From Demequina sp. NBRC 110051 (GTDB lineage Bacteria > Actinomycetota > Actinomycetes > Actinomycetales > Demequinaceae), in NCBI RefSeq assembly GCF_002090055.1, contig NZ_BBRH01000020.1, positions 1 to 64,000 on the forward strand: 64,000 nt of DNA, given 5' to 3'. The position numbers and the translations under genes were made by a program. The notes under the pieces were generated by a model, which had not been told where the DNA came from, ran no database searches, and saw only the letters and a program-made list of their open reading frames with translations. This document shows, in pieces, positions 7,543 to 17,200 of this stretch; position 1 is the stretch's first letter, and every line of letters starts with the position of its first letter.

Positions 7543-8418
7543 ATGCTGGCGCGCATGGCCCGTGCCGTCGCGTCCCCCGCACCCGCGTCCCCTGCACCCG
7601 CGGCGCCCGCGTGGACGGGCGACGCCCGCGACTGGCTGCGCGTGGCCGCGGCCGCCCTGGTGTGCGGCTCGGCCATCCCGCTCTTCGCCCTGCACGTGCG
7701 CCCCGAGGGATACGTCCCGCTGATCGTGGGCCTGATCCTCGCCGTCGCCGTCGATCGCGCCCTCGCGCGCGACCTGGGCCTGATCGCGCTCGGCCAGGCC
7801 ATCATCTCGACCATCTCGCTGAGGGCCGACCTGTCCGACGCAGGCATGGCGCGCTTCACCCTCGCGCTAGGCCTCGCCGTGCTCGTGCCGTGGGCGCTGG
7901 ACCGCTGGGTCACCCGCCAGCGCATCATCACGTTCCCGGTCATGACGGGCCGGCGCTGGACCCGGGCGCAGTGGATCTACCTGGGCGTCGTCGTGGTGGC
8001 CGGCTACCTGATCCTGCCCTTTTACTTCCTCGGATCGGGGGCGTATCTCAATTGGCCCGACCTGTCCGGCGACACCGACATCGCCCGGCTCTTCGTCGGC
8101 GTCAACGCCGTCGGCCTGTGGGACGAACTGTTCTTCATCTGCACCGTCTTCGCCTTGCTGTGCCGCCACTTTCCGGTACCGCTGGCGAACGTCCTGCAGG
8201 CCATGGTGTTCGTGTCCTTCCTGTGGGAACTCGGGTACCGCGAGTGGGGCCCGGCCCTCACCATCCCGTTCGCTCTGGTCCAGGGGTGGATCTTCGCGCG
8301 CTTCAAGTCCCTCGGATACGTCCTTGCCGTCCATCTGCTCTTCGATGCAGTCGTCTTCGCGGTCCTCGTCCACGGCCACCACCCCGATCTGCTGAACGTG
8401 TTCGTGACGGCGCCGTGA
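7543..8418 (+). CDS. CPBP-like polytopic membrane protein
   Basis: A 291-residue membrane protein with about seven hydrophobic segments after an Ala/Pro-rich N-terminus. A segment reading WDELFFICTVFALLCRHF near residue 200 resembles CPBP (Abi/Rce1-like) motif EExxxR, but with DE in place of EE and without a clear FxxxH second motif. A late HLLFDAVVF helix could supply the third. Proteolytic activity is therefore doubtful. The ATG at 7543 is chosen because GGGGAGGGG lies upstream; other in-frame starts at 7447 and 7555 are less well placed. Stop overlaps the next gene by GTGA. Confidence 0.6.
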   Translation: MLARMARAVASPAPASPAPAAPAWTGDARDWLRVAAAALVCGSAIPLFALHVRPEGYVPLIVGLILAVAVDRALARDLGLIALGQAIISTISLRADLSDAGMARFTLALGLAVLVPWALDRWVTRQRIITFPVMTGRRWTRAQWIYLGVVVVAGYLILPFYFLGSGAYLNWPDLSGDTDIARLFVGVNAVGLWDELFFICTVFALLCRHFPVPLANVLQAMVFVSFLWELGYREWGPALTIPFALVQGWIFARFKSLGYVLAVHLLFDAVVFAVLVHGHHPDLLNVFVTAP

Positions 8419-8996
8419 CGCGCGTGATCGGCCTGGCGGGCCCGCCAGGGGCGGGCAAATCCACGCTCGCCGCTCGGATGGCCGATGCCGTGGCTGGCTC
8501 AGCGGTCGTCCTCCCCATGGACGGGTTTCACTTCCGCAACGCCGAGCTTGAGCGGCGCGGGCTGGCGGTCCGTAAGGGCGCACCCGACACCTTCGACGTG
8601 GACGGACTCGTCGCGCTCCTTGCGCGCGTTCGCGAGCCCGGCCGCCGCGCCCTCACGGCGCCGGCGTACTCACGCGAGGCTCACGAGCCCGTGGCCGACG
8701 CCATCGTCATCCCTGCGAGCGCGACTGTCGTGATCGTCGAGGGCAACTACCTGGGGCTTTCCGGTGGCGGCTGGGAGCGGGTGCGGCCTCTCCTGGACGA
8801 ACTGTGGTTCCTCGACGTCCCGTGGGAGGTGACGCGCGAGCGGCTGATTGCCCGCCGCGTCGACACAGGGCGCAGCGCGCCAGAGGCCGTCTCGTGGGTC
8901 GATACCGTCGACAAGGCTAACGACCGAGCGATCCGGGCCACGGCATCGGCCGCCGACAGGGTCCTCACGGACGGCGAGGCGCCGCCGCTCCTTTAG
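8415..8996 (+). CDS. Nucleoside/nucleotide kinase-family P-loop protein
   Basis: A 193-residue P-loop kinase related to uridine kinase/FrcK-type proteins (COG1072). GPPGAGKST near residue 10 binds ATP, and PMDGFHF carries the Asp expected to contact the substrate hydroxyl. VIVEGNYLGL, containing the second acidic site, and a later RRVDTGRS lid follow. It starts at a GTG overlapping the previous stop by four bases. Its stop overlaps that of the convergent PfkB kinase by four bases. The substrate (a sugar, nucleoside or pantothenate-like compound) cannot be decided from sequence. Confidence 0.8.
   Translation: MTRVIGLAGPPGAGKSTLAARMADAVAGSAVVLPMDGFHFRNAELERRGLAVRKGAPDTFDVDGLVALLARVREPGRRALTAPAYSREAHEPVADAIVIPASATVVIVEGNYLGLSGGGWERVRPLLDELWFLDVPWEVTRERLIARRVDTGRSAPEAVSWVDTVDKANDRAIRATASAADRVLTDGEAPPLL
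8480..8493 (+). repeat. Dispersed 14-base repeat GGCCGATGCCGTGG (family entry)
   Basis: Exact copies begin at 8480, 12277, 20275, 28707, 39556, 45524, 47276 and 58032 on the plus strand, and at 8938, 20785, 31047 and 56626 on the minus strand. A 13-base match is at 13620 and a one-mismatch copy at 32117. The 10-base core GGCCGATGCC recurs about a dozen more times. Copies in genes mostly encode Ala-Asp-Ala-Val or Thr-Ala-Ser-Ala; three are intergenic. Function unknown. Confidence 0.8.
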
Positions 8997-9892
8997 GACG
9001 GCATGTCCTGCGCGAGCCACGCGCGTGTGCCAAACGATCCGAGCGACACCGCGACCACCCGCGAGGCCCACGCGAGATCCTCGGCCAAGCGATCGAGCGA
9101 CAGGCCGAGCGTGGCGATGCGGTGAGCGAGCGCGCCGTGGAGTACATCGCCGGCCCCTAACGTGTCGACCACCGCGACGGGATCGACGGGAACCTCGACA
9201 ACCGGGCCGCCGGTCGACACGAGCAGGGGCTCGGCGCCGCGGCTGATCACGGCCGCCCGTGCACCGCGCTCGAGCAGGCGGCCCAGCGTTGCATAGTGGT
9301 CCTGGCCCAGGTCGGGGAAGTGGAAGTCGTTCGAGACCACCGCGACGTCGGTGACCGCGAGCAGGGCATCGGTATGGGGCTTGTAGGAGCCCGCATCGAG
9401 CGCTACGGGGATGCCGCGCTCGCGGGCCGCGCGAGCCAACGGCAGCGACAGGTGTCGGTGATAGCCGTCCATCAGGAGCGCCCCCACGCCCGCCACGGAC
9501 CCTTCGGGATCGAAGCCCTCGGGCGTGCCCGGCACGTCCACCGCGCTCCCCGTGGGCGACACGACGGCACGCTCGCCGGTGCTGCGTGTCACCATGATGG
9601 CGGCCGTGAGTGGTGGTCCGGTGGGGGAGGAGTCGGCCACCTCGAGCGAGACCCCGCACCCCGCGAGATCGGCGGCGATGAGGTCGCTCAGCGCATGGTG
9701 GGGAAGGGCGGTGATCAGGCGTGACGATCCGCTCAGCCGCGCAGCAGCCACGGCCGCATTCGTCGCGGGCCCTCCGGCCGCCACAAAGAAATCGTGCGAG
9801 GCCACCTTGCGATTGGCAGGAGGCACGCCGTCCACCAGATGCGCCACGTCTAGCGTGGTCAGCCCCGCACACAGCACCGTGCTACCCGTCAT
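8993..9892 (-). CDS. PfkB-family carbohydrate/nucleoside kinase
   Basis: A 299-residue cytoplasmic kinase of the ribokinase/PfkB superfamily. The glycine-rich substrate motif appears as AAGGPATNAAVAAARL near the N-terminus. The catalytic DTLGAGDVLHGAL motif, with the base Asp and anion-hole glycines, is near the C-terminus. The ATG at 9892 has AGGA nine bases before it; a GTG at 9910 is less likely. It converges on the P-loop kinase gene with overlapping stops. The substrate is undetermined. Confidence 0.85.
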   Translation of the reverse strand: MTGSTVLCAGLTTLDVAHLVDGVPPANRKVASHDFFVAAGGPATNAAVAAARLSGSSRLITALPHHALSDLIAADLAGCGVSLEVADSSPTGPPLTAAIMVTRSTGERAVVSPTGSAVDVPGTPEGFDPEGSVAGVGALLMDGYHRHLSLPLARAARERGIPVALDAGSYKPHTDALLAVTDVAVVSNDFHFPDLGQDHYATLGRLLERGARAAVISRGAEPLLVSTGGPVVEVPVDPVAVVDTLGAGDVLHGALAHRIATLGLSLDRLAEDLAWASRVVAVSLGSFGTRAWLAQDMPS

Positions 9893-9966
9893 GAGAGTCG
9901 ATCCTGCCACGCCTCTGGAGCGCGCCGGGTGAGGACTCTGAGCCCAGGTAAGGGAAGATGGACCCC

Positions 9967-11277
9967 ATGACCGACTCCATTCGCGTCCAAGGCGGGCGTG
10001 CGCTCAGTGGCGAGATCCACGTGCGCGGCGCCAAGAACTTCGTCTCCAAGGCGATGGTGGCCGCCCTGCTCGGCTCCACGCCGTCGACCCTGCGCAACGT
10101 GCCCCAGATCCGCGACGTCGAGATCGTCTCGTCGCTGCTGAGCCTGCACGGCGCCCCCGTCGACTACGACGTCGAGACCGGCGTCCTCCATGCCGACACG
10201 TCGAACCTGACGGCCGCGGACGCGTTCCAGATCGCCCAGCACGCCGGCTCGAGCCGCATCCCGATCCTGCTGTGCGGGCCCCTGCTGCACCGCATCGGCG
10301 AGGCCGTGATCCCCGACCTGGGCGGCTGTCGCATTGGCGACCGACCCATCGACTTCCACCTCGAGATCCTCACCAAGTTTGGCGCCGTCGTCACCGAGGG
10401 ACCTGACGGCCTGCACCTGAGCGCGCCGAACGGGCTCAAGGGCATCAAGCACGAGCTGACGTACCCCTCGGTGGGTGCCACCGAGCAGCTGCTGCTGACC
10501 GCGGTCATGGCCGAGGGCATCACCACGCTGCACAACGCCGCCGTCGAGCCCGAGATCAAGGACCTCATCGACACCCTCCAGCGCATGGGCGCGATCATCT
10601 CGGTCGACACCGACCGTTCGCTCACCATCGAGGGAGTGAGCGAGCTGCGCGGCTACGACCACACGGCGCTGACGGACCGCATCGAGGTCGGCTCCTGGGC
10701 CTGCGCGGCGCTCGCCACGAAGGGTGACATTTTTGTGCGCGGCGCTCAGCAGCGTCACATGGGCTACTTCCTCAACGTGTTCCGCAAGGTCGGCGGCGAG
10801 TTCGACATCACCGCCGACGGCATCCGCTTCTACCACCCGGGCACTGACCTTAAGCCGATCGCGCTGCAGACCGACGTCCACCCCGGGTTCATGACGGACT
10901 GGCAGCAGCCCACGGTGGTCGCGCTGACTCAGGCCAAGGGTCTGTCGATCGTCCACGAGACCGTCTACGAGAACCGCCTGGGCTTCACCGGTGCGCTCAA
11001 CCAGATGGGCGCGCAGGTGCAGCTGTTCCGCGAGTGCCTGGGTGACAAGCAATGCCGCTTTGGACAGCTGAACTTCCAGCACTCGGCCGTGATTTCCGGC
11101 CCCACGCCGCTCGCGGCCGCCGACATCGAGGTGCCGGACCTGCGCGGAGGCTTCTCGTACCTCATCGCCGCGCTCGCGGCCGAGGGCACCTCGACCGTAT
11201 CGAACATCGACATCATCGACCGCGGCTACGAGAACTTCCGCGGCAAGCTCACGGCGCTGGGTGCGGAGATCGCCTGA
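9967..11277 (+). CDS. murA: UDP-N-acetylglucosamine 1-carboxyvinyltransferase
   Basis: A 436-residue MurA, which adds enolpyruvate from phosphoenolpyruvate to UDP-GlcNAc in the first committed step of peptidoglycan synthesis. GAKNFVSKA near residue 21 holds the conserved Lys-Asn. The active loop reads LGGCRIGDRP with Cys121, equivalent to the Cys that fosfomycin alkylates in E. coli. The ATG at 9967 has AGGGAAG upstream at good distance; the ATG at 9958 is too close to that site. It begins the murA-plsC-gpsA-ddl operon. Confidence 0.95.
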   Translation: MTDSIRVQGGRALSGEIHVRGAKNFVSKAMVAALLGSTPSTLRNVPQIRDVEIVSSLLSLHGAPVDYDVETGVLHADTSNLTAADAFQIAQHAGSSRIPILLCGPLLHRIGEAVIPDLGGCRIGDRPIDFHLEILTKFGAVVTEGPDGLHLSAPNGLKGIKHELTYPSVGATEQLLLTAVMAEGITTLHNAAVEPEIKDLIDTLQRMGAIISVDTDRSLTIEGVSELRGYDHTALTDRIEVGSWACAALATKGDIFVRGAQQRHMGYFLNVFRKVGGEFDITADGIRFYHPGTDLKPIALQTDVHPGFMTDWQQPTVVALTQAKGLSIVHETVYENRLGFTGALNQMGAQVQLFRECLGDKQCRFGQLNFQHSAVISGPTPLAAADIEVPDLRGGFSYLIAALAAEGTSTVSNIDIIDRGYENFRGKLTALGAEIA

Positions 11278-11279
11278 TC

Positions 11280-11993
11280 ATGCCCCGTCCCATGCCCGCG
11301 GGGTTCAAGACCGCCGCGTTCTTCATCAAGCCCATTCTGCTCGGCGTCACCCGGCGCGAGTGGTCCGGCGGCGAGAACCTGCCGACTGACAGCGGCTTCA
11401 TCGCCGTGTCGAACCACATGACGTACGCGGACCCGTTCACGCTCGCGCACTATCTGTACGACCACGGCCAGGCGCCGCACTTCCTCGCCAAGGCGTCGCT
11501 GTTCGACATCCCACTGGCCGGGCGCGGGCTGCGTGGCCTCGACCAGGTGCCCGTGCACCGCGGCTCGGCGCGCGCCAAGGACGCCGTCGATGCGGCCGCG
11601 AAGCTGCTCGAACGCGGCGACTCGATCGCGGTCTTCCCCGAGGGCACCCTCACGCGCGACCCGGATCTGTGGCCCATGGTGGCGCGCACGGGAGCGGCCC
11701 GAATGGCGCTCGACTACGACGTGCCCGTGGTCCCGATCGCACAGTGGGGCGCGCAGCACCTGCTGGACCCCTATGGCAAGCGACCGCACCTCATCCCGCC
11801 CAAAAAGGTCGTCGTCCGCGCGGGCGCACCCGTCGACCTGACGGAGTTCCGCGGAGCCGACCGCGACATCGACACCCTGCGGCGTGCCACCGACCGAATC
11901 ATGGGTAGCCTGACTGCCATGCTCGAAGACATTCGGGGCGAACAGGCCCCCGCCGTGGCATGGGATATGCGTCGCGAAGGGGGAGGCCGATGA
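11280..11993 (+). CDS. plsC: 1-acyl-sn-glycerol-3-phosphate acyltransferase
   Basis: A 237-residue membrane-associated acyltransferase that makes phosphatidic acid from lysophosphatidic acid. The catalytic NHX4D box is present as SNHMTYADP, and the phosphate-binding FPEGTLTRD motif follows near residue 120. It sits two bases after murA and overlaps gpsA by four (ATGA), so phospholipid and wall-precursor synthesis are co-expressed. Paralogues acting on other lipids share these motifs, so the exact acceptor is inferred. Confidence 0.88.
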   Translation: MPRPMPAGFKTAAFFIKPILLGVTRREWSGGENLPTDSGFIAVSNHMTYADPFTLAHYLYDHGQAPHFLAKASLFDIPLAGRGLRGLDQVPVHRGSARAKDAVDAAAKLLERGDSIAVFPEGTLTRDPDLWPMVARTGAARMALDYDVPVVPIAQWGAQHLLDPYGKRPHLIPPKKVVVRAGAPVDLTEFRGADRDIDTLRRATDRIMGSLTAMLEDIRGEQAPAVAWDMRREGGGR

Positions 11994-12990
11994 CCCGCGC
12001 CGCCGTCCTCGGCGCCGGTGCCTGGGGCACCACGTTCGCCGCCGTGCTCGCCGATGCCGGCACCGACGTGACCCTCTGGGGACGCGACGCCGAGGTGGCC
12101 GAACAGATCCGCACCGAGCGTCGCAACCAGCGCTTCCTGCCCGACCTGGACCTCCCCGAGGGCCTCACCGCGACCACCGACATCGCGCAGGCGCTCGAGG
12201 GCGCCGACATCGTCGCGGTGGCCCTCCCCGCGCAGATCCTGCGTTCCGTGGTCGCCGATTGGGCCAGCCTGGTTCCGGCCGATGCCGTGGTGGTCTCGCT
12301 CATGAAGGGCATCGAGATCGGCACTCACGAGCGCATGAGTCAGGTACTCGCCGAGGTCTGGAACGTCCCCGACGAGCGTATGACCGTCGTCTCCGGGCCG
12401 AACCTTGCGCGCGAGATCGCCTCGCGTCAGCCCACCGCGACCGTGGTCGCGGGAACCGCGACGCACGCCACGGAACTGGTGGCCGGCGCATCGGCCAGCT
12501 CCTACTTCAGGCCCTACACGAACGCCGACCTCGTGGGCGTCGAACTGTGCGGAGCCTTCAAGAACGTGATCGCGGTCGCCGTGGGTGTCGCGGACGGGCT
12601 GGGTTTTGGCCACAACACCACCGCAACCGTCATCACGCGCGGGCTTGCCGAGATCACGCGCCTGGGCAATGCCCTGGGCGCGCAGCCCGACACGTTCTCG
12701 GGGCTCGCGGGCATGGGTGACCTCATCGCGACGTGTGCCTCGCCGCTGTCGCGTAACCACACACTGGGCGCCCACATCGGTCGAGGGCTCAGCCTCGAGG
12801 ACGCGATCGCGCGCACCGGAGGTACCGCGGAGGGCGTCAAGACCTCCCAGTCGATCCAGGAGCTCGCGCGTGCGCACGGCGTGGACGTGCCCATCTGCGA
12901 CGCGGTCGTGGCCATGCTCCACGACGGCGCCCCCATCCAGGACGTGCTGAACGCCCTGGTCTCTCGCCCGCGCAAGGCCGAGGGGGCCTG

Positions 12991-12991
<1 letters not shown>
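11990..12991 (+). CDS. gpsA: Glycerol-3-phosphate dehydrogenase [NAD(P)+]
   Basis: A 333-residue cytoplasmic enzyme reducing dihydroxyacetone phosphate to sn-glycerol 3-phosphate, the backbone for phospholipids. The N-terminal dinucleotide fold begins VLGAGAWGTTFA (GxGxxG). The catalytic Lys region GAFKNVIAVAVGVADGLG and the C-terminal substrate loop SRNHTLG follow. It directly follows plsC, the next user of its product, and its stop overlaps the ddl start (TGATG). Contains one copy of the dispersed 14-base repeat at 12277. Confidence 0.96.
12277..12290 (+). repeat. Dispersed 14-base repeat copy inside gpsA
   Basis: Exact GGCCGATGCCGTGG, read in frame as part of PADAVVV. See the family entry at 8480. 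Confidence 0.75.
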
Positions 12992-14082
<1,091 letters not shown>

Positions 14083-14101
14083 GCGCGTCTCCTGAGTAGT
14101 T

Positions 14102-14125
14102 CCGGGCCCGTCGCCCGGCAATTTT
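14102..14125 (+). terminator. Probable terminator after ddl
   Basis: CCGGGC (14102-14107) pairs with GCCCGG (14113-14118) around CCGTC, followed by CAATTTT. The 6-base stem is short but all G-C, and sits 20 bases after the ddl stop. Confidence 0.5.
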
Positions 14126-14171
14126 CGCTGCCCCGCTTGCGCGATTGCCCCCTCGCGCTACGATGCCCACA

Positions 14172-14187
14172 TGTGACGTAGGTCACA
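14172..14187. promoter_or_regulatory. GlxR/CRP-type operator
   Basis: TGTGACGTAGGTCACA matches the actinobacterial GlxR/CRP consensus TGTGA-NNTANN-TCACA at every defined position. It is 27 bases before the ATG of the giant propeller protein. A possible promoter (TTGCGC at 14137-14142, TACGAT at 14159-14164, 16-base spacing) would start transcription at the edge of this site, so bound regulator would be expected to repress. Confidence 0.75.
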
Positions 14188-14214
14188 TTGATAGCTCCGG
14201 GGGGAAGCGACATC

Positions 14215-17200
14215 ATGAGCTTTTTTGGCGTGCGTCTATGGGGGACTTCACCACTTCTGCGCCTGTTCCAGGCGGTGGTGATCACGGTGATAACGGCGGT
14301 GGTGGGGACGCTGACGGCGGCGGATCCCGTGCCGACCGAGGACAGTCCCGACAGTGTGGAGCAGGTGCTCGCACCAGCGGAAACACCGGCGGAACCGCTG
14401 TCGCTTGAGGGCTTCACCGACGAGGCCGTATTGACGGCCGGCCTCAATCAGCCCATCTCAATGGCGTTCCTGCCTGACGGCAGGATGCTCGTACTCGAGA
14501 AGGAGGGCCGGATCCTCATCGGTAATCCGGGCACTGTGCCGATGCAGACCCAGGCATACATGACGCTCACCAACATCGACGTGACCGCCGAGCGCGGGCT
14601 CATCGACATCGCGCTCGACCCTCAGTTCGAGACCAACGGCTACCTGTACGTGTACTACCACCCGGCCACGCCGGGCAAGGGCCGGATCAGCCGCTTCACC
14701 CACACCGAGAACGCCGGGGGACTGACGAGCCGCGCGAGCACGGCATCGGAGATGGTGGTGTGGCAGGACACCACGGGATACACCAGCTGCTGCCACTATG
14801 GCGGCGGGCTCGACATCGGCCCCGACGGCAACCTGTGGCTGACCAACGGCGACAAGTTCGACGGCGAGCGCGCCCAGGATCTGACGGACGCCTCGGGCAG
14901 CATCATTCGCGTCGCCACGGACGGCTCCGTGCCTGCCGACAACCCGTTCGCCGACGGTGCGGGCGGCGCCAACCCGTACATCTGGGCGTACGGTCTGCGT
15001 AACCCGTTCCGTGCCAGCTGGGACACCGAGACCAACCGCATGTTCGTCGGCGAGGTGGGCGGCAACGACGTCCCCGAGTCATGGGAGGACGTGCACCTCG
15101 TGAAGTACGACGAGGCGTATCGCGGACTCAACTACCAGTGGCCGTACTGCGAGGGCCCCGCGCCCTACACGGACTTTCCCGAATGCCCCATCGTGGCGGG
15201 GGACGAGGCCGAGCCGATCTTCGCCTACCAACACGCGAATTCGGCCGACAACAACGCGTCGCTCACCGGAGGCTTCGTCTACCGCGGCACTCAGTTCCCC
15301 GCGGCCTGGGATGGCGTGTACTTCTACGGCGACTACACCCGCCACATGATTCGCTACCTCACCTTCGACGAGTCGGGGGAGACGGTCACGGGCGACTTCC
15401 CGTTCCGACCCTCGGAGCAGATCCCCGGTAACCCGACGACGGTGGTCTCGATCGAGCAGGGCGGCGACGGGGCACTGTATTACGCACTGATCGCCACCGG
15501 ACAGATTCGCCGCGTGGTCTACGAGGGCGGCAACCAGGCTCCGTCGGTGACGTCGGCCGCGGCCGACGTCACCGAGGGCCCCACACCGCTCGACGTGGAG
15601 TTCACCGCGAGCGCGACCGATCCCGAGGGTGACCAGGTGGAATACACCTGGCACTTCGGGGACGGGACCACCGCGACGGGAGCGACGGCGTCTCACACGT
15701 ACACGGTGGACGGCCCCTACGACGCGTATGTCAGCGTCTCCGATGGGTCTCACACGGTCGCCTCGGACAGCATCCGCATCCAAGCGGGCGTCGCGCCCGA
15801 CGTGGAGATCACCTCGCCGGTGGGCGGCGCGCTCTTCCGTGCGGGTGACACCATCGCCGTGTCTGGGTCCGCGAGCGACGACGGGACGCTCGATGACGCG
15901 GACTATGCGTGGACCGTCCAGTTTGGTCACGACAACCACTTCCACCCTGCGGACCTCATCCCGAATGGCCCCAGTGGCGAATTCGAGATTCCCACGAGCG
16001 GGCATGACTACAGCAATGAGACCTGGTATCGCGTCACCCTGACGGTGACGGACGCCGACGGCCTGGTCGGCACCGACACGGTCGAGGTGTTCCCCGACAA
16101 GGTCGACCTCACCCTTGCCACCGAGCCGGCCGGGCTCATCGTGAACCTCGACAGTGTGCCGCGCTCCACGCCGTGGGTGCACGACACCCTTATCGGCTTC
16201 GAACACACCGTCACGGCCCGCACCCCGCAGTGCTTGGACGGCGAGGGGTATGTCTTCGATCACTGGTCCGACGGCGGCGCTGCGTCACACGTCGCCACGG
16301 TGCCCGACGTGGACTCGACCCTCACGGCTGTCTTCACGGCGAGCGGCCCGTGCGCCGCGCCCGTCACGGAGGGCCTTGTCATGCGACTCCAGGGCGACCA
16401 AGGCGTGACCGCATCCGGGGGCGCCGTGACCGCGTGGTCGGATCTCACCTCGTCGGGCAATGCGCTCGCGGCCACCACGGGCTCACCGAGCCTCATCACC
16501 GGCGCGCTCGCGGGCCACAACGTGGTGAGCTTCGACGGTGTGGACGACGGCATGGGACGCTCAGGCTTTGCGGGGCTGCCCACGGACGGCGCGGACCGCT
16601 CCGTCTTCGCCCTGGTGCGTTACGACGGATCCTCGACCACCGGCGGCTGGGCCGGGTTCACGTATGGCGCGCCCTACACAGGTGAGGCCTGGGGGCCCGT
16701 GCGCACCTCCGACGGTGACCTGGGGATCCAAGGCTGGGGCGGCGCAGGAGACGCCGATTCCGATTCGCCCGCCGATGGCGAGGGCTGGCTGGTCCAGTCC
16801 ATCGTGCTCGACGACGACGCCTGGGTGCACTACCGCGACGGCGTGGAGATCGACGCCGGGACCCAGGCCTATGACACCGGTGCGGACCGCATCCGCCTGG
16901 GCGCGGAGCTGAACGACAACCGCAAGGTCGCCATGGATGTCGCGGAGATCCTGGTCTACGACCGCGCGGTGTCGCCCACCGAGCAGGCCCAGATTCAGGA
17001 TTACTTCGCCCAGGCCTACCTCGACGGCATTGTCGAGGAGCCCGAGCCACCCACCGTGACCATCACCGCACCCACGGACGGCCAGACCGTGCGCGGAGGC
17101 GACGTGGCGGTCACGTGGCAGACCGGCGGTGGGTTCGCCGCGGGCGACCACGTCCACCTCACCCTCGACGACGGCGAGCACGTCACCGTCATGGGAGCCA

